A DNA stretch of 64,000 nt from Spirosoma sp. KCTC 42546 (lineage in GTDB: Bacteria > Bacteroidota > Bacteroidia > Cytophagales > Spirosomataceae): assembly GCF_006965485.1 (NCBI RefSeq), contig NZ_CP041360.1, positions 4,630,501 to 4,694,500 on the forward strand, given 5' to 3'. This document shows positions 17,241-26,177 of the stretch, piece after piece. The notes under the pieces were generated by a model. That model was not told the DNA's origin, searched no databases, and saw only the letters and a list, made by a program, of their open reading frames with translations. Made by a program: the position numbers and the translations under genes. Numbering within the stretch: the first letter of the stretch is position 1; each line of letters opens with the position of its first letter.

Positions 17241-17912
17241 ATGGTACATGAACAGGAAGAGAAAGACGAGTTTTCTTTCGAAAAAGAGCCCATAAGTATC
17301 TCAAAAGATCTGCCAGAAGCCAAAGTTTTTTCTGATGAGTATTTTATAAAGGCCTGTTTCACCAATTCACCCAAAGAAGGGTTTGAGCTACTTTTTCGAA
17401 AGTACTATACGAACCTGTGTAACCATGCTATCCGCTATGTCTATTCAAAAGAAATCGCCGAAGATATTGTCGCTGAAGTATTTACAAATTTCTGGAACAA
17501 CAAAATCCATGAGAATATAACGACTTCCTTCAGATCATACTTATACATTTCAGTAAAAAACAGAGCGAATAATTATATAAAGCTGGAATTAAATCGTAAC
17601 ACAAATTTTGATAATTATTCGGTCGATAGTCAAACCAGCAACACGGTTCCTGTACTACAACCGGATGAAATTACCCATTTCCATGAGCTTAGTCAAAAAT
17701 TGGACATAGCTATTCAACACCTTCCCCAACAAGCAAGGCGTGCTTTTCAATTAAACAGACTGGAAGGAAAAAAATATAGCGAAGTTGCAACAGAAATGGA
17801 ACTCACAGTAAGCGCTGTAGAGCGGCTTATTAGTAGAGCTTTAGCAAAGATCCGAGAAGAATTAAAATCACAATATATATTAAATATTGTTTTAGTCTAT
17901 TTATTTTATTAA
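17241..17912 (+). CDS. ECF RNA polymerase sigma factor (locus 1 regulator)
   Basis: A 223-residue sigma-70 family factor of the Bacteroidota 'FecI-like' type. Region 2 (ELLFRKYYTNLCNHAIRYV then AEDIVAEVFTNFWNN) and region 4 (LPQQARRAFQLNRLEGKKYS followed by EVATEMELTVSAVERLISRA) are clear. The first 40 residues are an acidic extension. It is followed by the FecR anti-sigma gene and the STN-containing SusC, the standard trans-envelope arrangement. The substrate-loaded SusC signals through FecR to release this factor, which then turns on the locus. Confidence 0.93.
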   Translation: MVHEQEEKDEFSFEKEPISISKDLPEAKVFSDEYFIKACFTNSPKEGFELLFRKYYTNLCNHAIRYVYSKEIAEDIVAEVFTNFWNNKIHENITTSFRSYLYISVKNRANNYIKLELNRNTNFDNYSVDSQTSNTVPVLQPDEITHFHELSQKLDIAIQHLPQQARRAFQLNRLEGKKYSEVATEMELTVSAVERLISRALAKIREELKSQYILNIVLVYLFY

Positions 17913-17947
17913 CGCACCAATCAACCTGAATTTTAAATAAGCTTATC

Positions 17948-19036
17948 ATGAAACCAATCTTAACAAAAAAAATAATATTCGATTATTTTGATGGAAAGAC
18001 AACATCCATACAGCATAAATTTATTGAAGAATGGCTTAGTGATCCAGAAAATAAAGAGTTATTTTTTCAATATTTAGATGAATGGGAACAGACGCACCCT
18101 CAGTACATTTTTAACATTGATAGCGGCTTAAAAAAAGTATATCAGAATATAGCAAATCCAGTAAACGAAACCAGAGAAGTTGATATACCTGCAAAAAGTA
18201 GGACCTTCTACGTCTATTTCCAATGGGTAGCGGCTGCAGCCATTGTCATGACGTTTATTTGGGTAGGTTGGTTACGGCTCAACAGGCCGGATTTTATTTC
18301 GTATAACCAGCTCGTAAAAAATACCAAAGCACAAACGGGTGAAATTTATGAAAAAGAAAATTTCACGGCTAAACCCATGCTGATCAACCTACCCGATAAG
18401 AGTTCAATAATTTTACAGCCAAAAAGTAAAATTTGCTACTCACCCAAACAGTATAATAAAACAAAACGAGAAGTTATTCTATCAGGCGAGGCATTTTTTG
18501 AGGTACAGAAAAATTCAAAGATTCCTTTTTTTGTATATGCTAATGAATTAATAACTAAAGTTTTAGGCACTAGCTTTTCGGTTAAAACGCAGCCTAAAAC
18601 ATCTGAAATCGAAGTAATTGTTAAGACGGGAAAAGTTGCCGTCTTCCTGCAATACGATCGGGATAAAGATCAAAAATTAGAAAGTAATACGCTCAATGGA
18701 TTCATTCTGAATCCAAACGAAAAAGTAAAAGTAAATCGTAATAAGTATAAAATCGACAAACCAGTCATTGTCGATCAATCCCAGCTTGAACTTCCCATTC
18801 AACGGTTTACATTCAATTTCGATGATACACCAGCTATCGAAGTGTTGAAGGTGCTAGAAAAAGCCTATAGCATCGACATTGTTTATAACAAAGAAAAACT
18901 GGCTCATTGTCGGCTAACGGCGCACCTGTCGGATGAGCCTCTTTCAGAAAAATTAGAATTAATCTGCACGGCTTTAGAGGCAAGTTATCAGGAACTTGAC
19001 AATCAAATAATTTTAAAATCAAATGGGTGCAGGTAA
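17948..19036 (+). CDS. FecR-family anti-sigma factor
   Basis: A 362-residue single-pass inner-membrane protein. The cytoplasmic N-terminal part (residues 1-90) binds the sigma factor. One membrane helix follows at about 95-116 (WVAAAAIVMTFIWVGWL). The periplasmic FecR domain includes EAFFEVQKNSKIPFFVYA and VLGTSFSVK, and the DUF4974-like C-terminal domain has FDDTPAIEVLKVLEKAYSID. It lies 35 bases after the sigma gene. The periplasmic part should contact the STN domain of the following SusC. Confidence 0.93.
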   Translation: MKPILTKKIIFDYFDGKTTSIQHKFIEEWLSDPENKELFFQYLDEWEQTHPQYIFNIDSGLKKVYQNIANPVNETREVDIPAKSRTFYVYFQWVAAAAIVMTFIWVGWLRLNRPDFISYNQLVKNTKAQTGEIYEKENFTAKPMLINLPDKSSIILQPKSKICYSPKQYNKTKREVILSGEAFFEVQKNSKIPFFVYANELITKVLGTSFSVKTQPKTSEIEVIVKTGKVAVFLQYDRDKDQKLESNTLNGFILNPNEKVKVNRNKYKIDKPVIVDQSQLELPIQRFTFNFDDTPAIEVLKVLEKAYSIDIVYNKEKLAHCRLTAHLSDEPLSEKLELICTALEASYQELDNQIILKSNGCR

Positions 19037-19143
19037 GTGCTCGAAGCCTGCATTATCCTTCCTCTTTTTTCCGCCAAAGCTTATATTTTCCTAAAGTTAC
19101 TGTACTCACTCCTACTCCCACTTAAACAAAAAAGTACAAATCC

Positions 19144-22100
19144 ATGAAAAACCCGCTACGGATTTTTAGGGCAAAAAGTAAATTTCTGCGAATCGTATTC
19201 TCGCAGCTTATGCTATCGATTATATTTTTTAGTATATCCATCGCGAGTGGTGGCTATGCCCAGGAATTACTCAATAAGCGAATTAGTTTAAAAGTAGAAA
19301 ATCGATCAATTAAACAGGTATTGAATGAGATTGAAAAATCAGCTGAAATTCGGTTTATCTACAGTTCAAGCCTTATTCGGTCAGAGCGAAAAATAACCCT
19401 TTCGCTCGACAATTCAACACTCGGTGAAGTCCTGGAAAATATCCTAAAGCCGCTCCAATTAGAATATAAGGTATTAGGTAAACAGATCGTATTAAATCGG
19501 GCTGAAGTAAAGACAAGTTCAATCCAGCATCAGTCGACAGAATTAGTAGCCGAAATTCCGGCCGATATCCCCATTAAAGGTTCTGTAAAAGATGATAAAG
19601 GCGAGCCAATTATTGGTGCCAGTATTATCATTAAAGGCCTGACTAAGGGTACGACGACGGATGTTGATGGAAAATTTTCTCTTTCCGTTGGCAATCAAAA
19701 CGCCGAGTTGATTTTCAGTTTTATCGGCTATGAATCTCAGAGCATCGTTATTGGCAATAGAACGGGCTTCGATATTGTGTTGAAGCCTGATTTAAAGCAA
19801 CTGGACGAAATTGTTGTAGTAGGTTATGGCGAAATAAAAAAGACAGATTTAACGGGTGCGGTTGCCTCGATTCAGTCGAAAGATATCATCCGGGCAAATC
19901 CAGTTGTGGCTGCCAGGGCTATTCAGGGGCAAGTGGCAGGGGCTACGGTAACCAAATCGAGTAACAAACCAGGGGCGGGTTATAGCATTACCATCCGGGG
20001 TGAAAACACGATCAATAACTCAACCGAGCCGTTGATCGTGATTGATGGGCTGATTGGTGGAGACCTTAACAACCTGAATCCCAATGATATTCAGTCGATG
20101 GACGTATTGAAAGATGCTTCCTCAACCGCTATTTATGGAGCACGGGGCGCTAACGGTGTTGTGATTGTCACGACGAAAAAAGGACTTTCGGGCAAGCCGA
20201 GAGTGAGCTATGATAGCTACGTTGGCCTGAAAACACCGGCGCACATCCCCCGTTTAATGAATGCCCAGGAATTTTATAAGGCGACGTATACAGATAGGGT
20301 TCTGGAAGGTTCTACAGGAGCAACGTTTACGGCTGCTGAACTGGACGTCATAAATAGTGGGAAATCGACCGATTGGGTGGGCTTAATTACGCGACAGGCG
20401 CTTCAAATGAGCCATAATTTGAGCGTATCGGGCGGTAGTGATAAAACGACCTATCGATTCTCGGGTGGGTATTTAAATGAAAATGGCAATGTGCTCTCTA
20501 CAGGCTTTAAGCGGTATAACTTAAATGCAGGTTTAGATAGCAAGTTGGGCAATCGCTTCAAAGTAGGCTTCACCTCTTATCTGACCTACAGCAACCAGGA
20601 TGTGGGTTCTCAGGAATCACTACGGGGTGCTTACCGGGCCCGGCCAACGGGCGTGGCCTATTATAATGACCTCGCCAATCCATCCGAAAATGGAGATATC
20701 AACGTGGATGGACTTGCTTTCTGGATGGGGATAAACGACAAACAGGTGCCAAACCCATTGGCCGATGTTGATCCAAAAAACTCGAAGCTTCAAACGACCG
20801 TGATGACCGCTTTGGGCAATGCCTATGCCGAGGTTGCCTTAGTCAAAGGATTAACCTTTCGCACATCGCTTTCGGCGTCCTATAGTGCTACTAAAATTGG
20901 TGATTTTAGAGGGGCATGGACAAAATCGCAGATTGGCGCCAAGCCAAGAGCCCAATATGATAACAGAACCATGGGCAACTATACGATCGATAATATCCTG
21001 AACTATAATCTGGAATTAGGAAAGCATAAAATTACGGTAACGGGCTTGCAAAGTGCCTTTTATCAACGCAATGAAACCTATACGATAGCCGCCAAAGACT
21101 TGCCCTTTGCGTCTGATTGGTACGCGCTGTCGACAGGAACGGTTACGTCCTATGCCAGCTCGCTTACCGAAAAGTCGCTTCTGTCTTTTATGGGACGGGT
21201 TAATTATGGGTACAACGACAAATATCTGCTGACCCTAACGGGCCGTTCAGATGCGGCCTCGCAACTGGCAGAAGGCAACAAATGGGCATTTTTCCCGTCG
21301 GTTGCGCTAGCCTGGCGAATGGGCGATGAGCCATTTATCAGTAAGCTAAATGTGTTCTCCAACCTCAAAATGCGGCTTAGCTATGGCCAGGTGGGGAACT
21401 CAACCGTCAACCCATATAGTACCCAGGCAACGCTGCTGAACACAGGTTATGATTTTGATGGCACTGCTGCGTATGGATTTGCACCAGCCACGTTAGCCAA
21501 CAAAGATTTGCGCTGGGAACGAAGTAAGGAATTTAACCTGGGGATCGACTTCGGCTTCTTTAAAAACCGGATTGCAGCCTCGCTCGAATTATACAATCGA
21601 AAAACGGTCGATTTGATTCTGAACCAGAAAATCCCAACCGTAACCGGCTTCAGCCAGGTGGTCGCCAATGTGGGTACTATTGAGAATAAGGGTATCGAAC
21701 TTACGCTCAATACGGTTAACATTGCCAAGGACAATTTCTCCTGGAACAGTACGTTTGCCTTCACCCTAAATAGAAACAAACTACTATCCTTATACGGTGA
21801 TGGTCAGACTGTTGACAAAGGAAACAAACTCTTTGTGGGCTCCCCGATCCGCTCGAACTTCGATTATCAGTTTGCGGGCATCTGGCAAACGGCCGACAAA
21901 GATTTAGCGGTTAAATACAAGCAGGAGCCCGGTTCGGTACGGGTAGTCGATCAGAACAACGATGGCCAGATTTCGTCGACCGACGCCATCGACGACCGGG
22001 TTGTGCTTGGCACCCAACTCCCCAACTGGATTTTGGGGGTTACCAACCGGTTCAAATACAAAAACCTGGACTTCTCCTTCTTTACGTACTACCGAAATGG

Positions 22101-22485
22101 CGTGCAATACAGCAACAATACGCTCGCGGGGACTTTCGGCGAAATGAACAGCACGCGGTATAATAAGCTAGCGTCGCTGGATTACTGGCGGAGTGATAAC
22201 CCATCCAACACCTATTTTGGCGTTGTGGCGGCCAATCCCTATCGGAGCGCGATCAATTATCAGGATGCCAGCTTTCTACGAATTTCAGACATTACGCTGG
22301 GCTATACCTTGCCCAGAAAAGCGCTCGATGGCCTGAAAATTTCAAATGCACGTTTTTATACCCAGATCCTGAATCCGTTTGTGTTCACCAAATTCACCGG
22401 CTTCGACCCAGAATTCAATTCATCGATCTATCAGGATGATGTACCGTCGGCCGTGTACTCGTTGGGCGTAAACGTCAGCTTCTAA
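19144..22485 (+). CDS. SusC-type TonB-dependent transporter with STN domain
   Basis: A 1113-residue outer membrane glycan importer. The order is signal peptide (to GGYAQE), STN/secretin-like signalling domain (about residues 50-120: ISLKVENRSIKQVLNEIEKS onward), carboxypeptidase-D-like domain (about 145-225), TonB box region (LDEIVVVGYGE), plug (IDGLIGGDLNNLNPNDIQSM with DVLKDASSTAIYGARGANG) and beta-barrel. The STN domain links it to the FecR/ECF pair just upstream. The SusD gene follows after 25 bases. The large size is normal for SusC proteins with STN domains. Confidence 0.96.
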   Translation: MKNPLRIFRAKSKFLRIVFSQLMLSIIFFSISIASGGYAQELLNKRISLKVENRSIKQVLNEIEKSAEIRFIYSSSLIRSERKITLSLDNSTLGEVLENILKPLQLEYKVLGKQIVLNRAEVKTSSIQHQSTELVAEIPADIPIKGSVKDDKGEPIIGASIIIKGLTKGTTTDVDGKFSLSVGNQNAELIFSFIGYESQSIVIGNRTGFDIVLKPDLKQLDEIVVVGYGEIKKTDLTGAVASIQSKDIIRANPVVAARAIQGQVAGATVTKSSNKPGAGYSITIRGENTINNSTEPLIVIDGLIGGDLNNLNPNDIQSMDVLKDASSTAIYGARGANGVVIVTTKKGLSGKPRVSYDSYVGLKTPAHIPRLMNAQEFYKATYTDRVLEGSTGATFTAAELDVINSGKSTDWVGLITRQALQMSHNLSVSGGSDKTTYRFSGGYLNENGNVLSTGFKRYNLNAGLDSKLGNRFKVGFTSYLTYSNQDVGSQESLRGAYRARPTGVAYYNDLANPSENGDINVDGLAFWMGINDKQVPNPLADVDPKNSKLQTTVMTALGNAYAEVALVKGLTFRTSLSASYSATKIGDFRGAWTKSQIGAKPRAQYDNRTMGNYTIDNILNYNLELGKHKITVTGLQSAFYQRNETYTIAAKDLPFASDWYALSTGTVTSYASSLTEKSLLSFMGRVNYGYNDKYLLTLTGRSDAASQLAEGNKWAFFPSVALAWRMGDEPFISKLNVFSNLKMRLSYGQVGNSTVNPYSTQATLLNTGYDFDGTAAYGFAPATLANKDLRWERSKEFNLGIDFGFFKNRIAASLELYNRKTVDLILNQKIPTVTGFSQVVANVGTIENKGIELTLNTVNIAKDNFSWNSTFAFTLNRNKLLSLYGDGQTVDKGNKLFVGSPIRSNFDYQFAGIWQTADKDLAVKYKQEPGSVRVVDQNNDGQISSTDAIDDRVVLGTQLPNWILGVTNRFKYKNLDFSFFTYYRNGVQYSNNTLAGTFGEMNSTRYNKLASLDYWRSDNPSNTYFGVVAANPYRSAINYQDASFLRISDITLGYTLPRKALDGLKISNARFYTQILNPFVFTKFTGFDPEFNSSIYQDDVPSAVYSLGVNVSF

Positions 22486-22510
22486 CCTCGAACCCACTAA
22501 CAGAACGACA

Positions 22511-24382
22511 ATGAAATCAACACGATATATACGGTTTACTACATTCACCATTGCCCTGATAGGGATGGTTGTAGCCGGTTGTAAAGAGGATTTTCTAACT
22601 GAAAAACCACTGACTACCCTCACAACCGACGTTTATTATTCAACAGAGGCTGGCTTCGAGGATCTGGTCAGATCCTGTTATCCGTTGCTGCGAAATATTC
22701 ACCAGGCTCGCACGCTTGTTTTAAATGGCACGGATATTTTCTCCCAGACTGGCTTTAGTGATCCCAAGTTTGCAACCCTATCAACCAGTGCGCTGGAACA
22801 CTACGATGTTCGCCTGAATGCTACGTTACCCGATTTGCAAACCCTCTGGACGTTGCTCTATGCCGAAATTGCCCGCACGAATACCGTTGTCAGTCGCGCA
22901 GATGGGATCACAACCATGACGGCTGATGCCAAAGCGGTGCGCGTGTCTGAAGCCAAGTTTTTGCGGGCGTTAGCTTATTTCTACCTGGTTCAGCAATGGG
23001 GCGATGTGCCCATGCCGCTCACCGAAACAGTCAGCCCGAGCAAAGACGCAAAGCGGGTCGCTTCGGCCGATGTCTACAAACAGATTCTTGCCGACCTAGT
23101 CGACGCCGAAGCGAAACTGCCGGTTACGGCCAGTAACTACGGACGGGTCACCAAAGGCGCTGTTCAGTTTTTGCTATCTCGGGTCTATTTAACGCGTGGC
23201 TGGAATTTCAACAATGCGTTGGGTGGCTCGGCTGCCGATTTTGATCTGGCGCTTCAATATGCCGATAAAATTATCGATGCTTATCCGTTGGCAACCACCT
23301 ACAGCGCCTTGTTTCCGACGCGTTCCGAAAATCCGTTGAAACAATACACGGGTGCTCAGAATGACAAAAACGCCGAAATCGTTTTTGCCGTCCAGTACAA
23401 TTCCGATGTGTTGACCAACAAAACCGATATAGCGTTTACGCAGGATGCTGCTGGTGGGAACAATTTGCACTCTGTTTTCGGCGGAAGTGGCGATAGCTAT
23501 CCGGGCACCAAAGGCCGTACGACGGATTACAACCGGTATCAACCCATTCACGTGACCAATCCGGCCATGTATCGCCTGTTCGACCCGGAAAATGATTCCC
23601 GTTACGATCTCAATTTTGTGGAAGTTGGGTATGCCTTATTGCCGGTAGCCGGTTTCAAACCGTTGCCCGTCGTGAACCCCAACCTTAAAATTGACATAAA
23701 AGCAGGCGATACGGTTGTCTATTTCCGTCCCTGGAACAAACCCGCCGTTGCACTAGCCGACCGGGGAATTGATCTGGGTGGCAAAAAGAATTACTCGGTT
23801 GTGAATGTTGAAGAGTATAGCGGTGGATACGGATTCGTCAACGGAAGCGCCGTAAACGTGAGCGGTTTCCCCGGCGACCAGCCTTTGATGTGGAAATTCT
23901 GGCAGCCCGGTATTGCCTATGGCGATGCATTCGGCACGTTCAACGAAGCGATTTTCCGATCAGCCGAAGCGTATTTAATTGCTGCCGAAGCCATTGTAAA
24001 AGGAGCCAAAGGCGGCAAACTAGGCGGTGCCGAAGTATATTATAACAAAGTGCTGGATCGGGCCTTGGTCAAAAAGGGAACTGATCCACAGTGCGCGAAG
24101 AGCCCGGAAAATGTTAAATCACTGGAAGCCGTATCGTATCGCGCCACATCGGCGAACATTACAATAGACCTGATTCTGGACGAACGTGCCCGCGAATTGA
24201 TGGGAGAATACTCAAGATGGTTCGACCTGAAACGGACTGGCAAACTGGTTGAACGGGTAAAAAAATATAACCCCTGGGCTGCCAAAAGTGCTTCCATATC
24301 CGACAAACACAATCTGCGACCAATTCCACAAGGCGAGATCGACTTATCGTACCCCGCCATGCCGCAAAATCCTGGCTATTAA
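22511..24382 (+). CDS. SusD-type surface glycan-binding lipoprotein
   Basis: A 623-residue lipoprotein with lipobox Cys at residue 24 (VVAGCKEDF). It has the usual SusD layout: N-terminal TPR-like helices with FLRALAYFYLVQQWGDVPMP, a long variable insertion, and the C-terminal signature (LDERARELMGEYSRWFDLKR), ending YPAMPQNPGY. It would cap the SusC barrel and bind the oligosaccharide at the cell surface. At 623 residues it is longer than most SusD proteins, because of extra loops at about 290-440. Confidence 0.96.
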   Translation: MKSTRYIRFTTFTIALIGMVVAGCKEDFLTEKPLTTLTTDVYYSTEAGFEDLVRSCYPLLRNIHQARTLVLNGTDIFSQTGFSDPKFATLSTSALEHYDVRLNATLPDLQTLWTLLYAEIARTNTVVSRADGITTMTADAKAVRVSEAKFLRALAYFYLVQQWGDVPMPLTETVSPSKDAKRVASADVYKQILADLVDAEAKLPVTASNYGRVTKGAVQFLLSRVYLTRGWNFNNALGGSAADFDLALQYADKIIDAYPLATTYSALFPTRSENPLKQYTGAQNDKNAEIVFAVQYNSDVLTNKTDIAFTQDAAGGNNLHSVFGGSGDSYPGTKGRTTDYNRYQPIHVTNPAMYRLFDPENDSRYDLNFVEVGYALLPVAGFKPLPVVNPNLKIDIKAGDTVVYFRPWNKPAVALADRGIDLGGKKNYSVVNVEEYSGGYGFVNGSAVNVSGFPGDQPLMWKFWQPGIAYGDAFGTFNEAIFRSAEAYLIAAEAIVKGAKGGKLGGAEVYYNKVLDRALVKKGTDPQCAKSPENVKSLEAVSYRATSANITIDLILDERARELMGEYSRWFDLKRTGKLVERVKKYNPWAAKSASISDKHNLRPIPQGEIDLSYPAMPQNPGY

Positions 24383-24405
24383 GATAATGGATAGCGCGAA
24401 CGATA

Positions 24406-24524
24406 GATAGCGCGAACGTCTTCGTTCGTGCTGACTATTCCCCGGCCTCTGGCCGGTATAAACTAATAGCCAATCAGCCAGAGGCCGGAAAATAGATAGC
24501 ACGAACGAAGACGTTCGCGCTATC
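24406..24524. repeat. inverted repeat, family B' (GATAGCGCGAACG arms with family B core)
   Basis: Perfect 27-base arms at 24406-24432 and 24498-24524, which contain the small palindrome CGAACGTCTTCGTTCG. The inner part is the GGCCTCTGGCC / GCCAGAGGCC module of family B. The first 13 bases of the left arm are duplicated just upstream at 24390. The element ends 19 bases before the DUF1080 gene start. Confidence 0.9.
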
Positions 24525-24543
24525 CCACAACCCAACTTACAGA

Positions 24544-25905
24544 ATGAAATTACTCATCTTACTTGCCTTCTTCTCTCTTACCATCAATGCCCAGGCCCAA
24601 TGGAAAGACCTCTTTAATGGAACCGACTTAAAAGGCTGGGTGAAGCGCAACGGCAACGCCGACTACAAGATTGTCAATAAGGCTATTGTTGGCGTTTCGC
24701 AGATGAATACGCCCAATTCGTTCCTGTGTACCGAAGAAACCTATGGCGACTTTGTGCTGGAACTAGAGGTAAAAGTTGATCCGGGCTTAAACTCGGGCAT
24801 TCAAATCAGAAGTATAAGCGACCCTGCCATTATGAATGGGCGTGTACACGGCTATCAGGTTGAAATCGATCCCGGCGACCGGGCCTGGAGTGGCGGCATT
24901 TTCGATGAATCCCGAATGGGCTGGCTGTATCCGCTATCCATCAATCCTCAGGGCCAGAAAGCGTTCCATGTTGGGCAATGGAACACGTATCATATTGAAG
25001 CCATTGGTCCCCGATTTAGAACCTGGATCAACGGAATCCCCTGCGCGAATTTACTTGACTCACAAACAGCTCGTGGGATAATTGCCCTACAGGTTCATCA
25101 AATCAAAAAGGAAGAACAAAAAGGACTTACCGTTCAGTGGCGGAACATCCGAATTGCCACCGATAACCTGAAAGATGCCGTTTGGCCAGGTGGTGATGCC
25201 ATCGAAGAAGTAAACTACCTCCCCAATCAACTCTCCGACAATGAGAAGCGAAAAGGCTGGCGGTTGCTTTGGGATGGCAAAACATCCGCAGGCTGGCGAG
25301 TAGCCAACGGCGATGCCTTTCCTAAAGAAGGCTGGGCGATGCGGGATGGCGAATTGATCGTCCTGGGTTCTAAAAAAGATAGCCTGCGAAAAGGTGGAGA
25401 TATTGTCACGGATCAGGCCTTCACAAACTTTGAATTAGAACTCGATTTTAAGGTATCAACGAAGGGCAACAGTGGTGTAAAATATTTCGTGGTTGAAGAC
25501 CGGACCAAAAAGCCGGGCACTGGCGCAGGGCCGGAGTTCCAGATTCTGGATGACAAGGAGCACCCCGATGCCAAAGAAGGTGTAAACGGTAACCGGACAA
25601 CCGGCTCGCTCTATGACCTCATCACCGCCGAAAACCTCTCGGAAGGCACGATGGCCAGACGAATGAACCCGCCGGGAAAATGGAACAAACTGCGGATTGT
25701 TGTGAAAGGTGGGCATGTTGAACATTGGCTCAATAACCTCAAAGCGGTAGAATACGACCGATATTCACAGATATTCCGCAATCTGGTATCCAAAAGCAAA
25801 TACAAAACGTATCCCAATTTTGCCCAGGCACCGTCCGGCCATATCCTGTTTCAGGATCACGGCGATGAGGTAGCTTTCAGGAGTATTAAGATTCGGGAGT
25901 TTTAG
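24544..25905 (+). CDS. tandem DUF1080 protein (3-keto-glycoside hydrolase family)
   Basis: A secreted 453-residue protein with two DUF1080 domains of the concanavalin-like fold. The signal peptide is at residues 1-18 (to AQA). Domain 1 is about 19-208 (DLFNGTDLKGWVKR, LNSGIQIRS, YQVEID) and domain 2 about 235-453 (LLWDGKTSAGWRV, NSGVKYFV, PEFQILDD). Members of this family have been shown to cleave 3-keto-glycosides made by oxidoreductases, which fits the Gfo/Idh/MocA gene at 44626. Many other DUF1080 proteins remain uncharacterised. It follows SusD and is probably part of the same regulated locus. Confidence 0.85.
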   Translation: MKLLILLAFFSLTINAQAQWKDLFNGTDLKGWVKRNGNADYKIVNKAIVGVSQMNTPNSFLCTEETYGDFVLELEVKVDPGLNSGIQIRSISDPAIMNGRVHGYQVEIDPGDRAWSGGIFDESRMGWLYPLSINPQGQKAFHVGQWNTYHIEAIGPRFRTWINGIPCANLLDSQTARGIIALQVHQIKKEEQKGLTVQWRNIRIATDNLKDAVWPGGDAIEEVNYLPNQLSDNEKRKGWRLLWDGKTSAGWRVANGDAFPKEGWAMRDGELIVLGSKKDSLRKGGDIVTDQAFTNFELELDFKVSTKGNSGVKYFVVEDRTKKPGTGAGPEFQILDDKEHPDAKEGVNGNRTTGSLYDLITAENLSEGTMARRMNPPGKWNKLRIVVKGGHVEHWLNNLKAVEYDRYSQIFRNLVSKSKYKTYPNFAQAPSGHILFQDHGDEVAFRSIKIREF

Positions 25906-25930
25906 TTAGGTATTGAGTATGTTTTTTTGT

Positions 25931-26136
25931 TTTTGTCATTCCGACGAAAGGAGGAATCTCAACGTTCACAATAGTCAAGCTTGACCAGGCCACTGAAGCA
26001 GATTCCTCGCTGTTTTCGCTTGGCGATGCCGAGTGAAGGCTATTATTTCAAGGGCGTCCCACCCGTATCGATTAGTTAAACTCTGGCCAGAGGCCTTTGA
26101 AGTAATAGTCTTCACTCGGCATAGCCAAGCGAAAAC
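25931..26136. repeat. chimeric repeat: degenerate family A fused to family B
   Basis: 25931-26010 has the left part of family A (TTGTCATTCCGACG, GAGGAATCTCAA) and a degraded right arm (GCAGATTCCTCGC). It runs directly into a complete family B element at 26013-26136 (TTTTCGCTTGGCGATGCC ... GGCATAGCCAAGCGAAAAC). The core GGCCAGAGGCC is present. It ends 41 bases before the next gene. Confidence 0.85.
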
Positions 26137-26177
26137 GAGAGAGGGGTAGAGATGCTTTTATATAAACTTTCCCAAAA

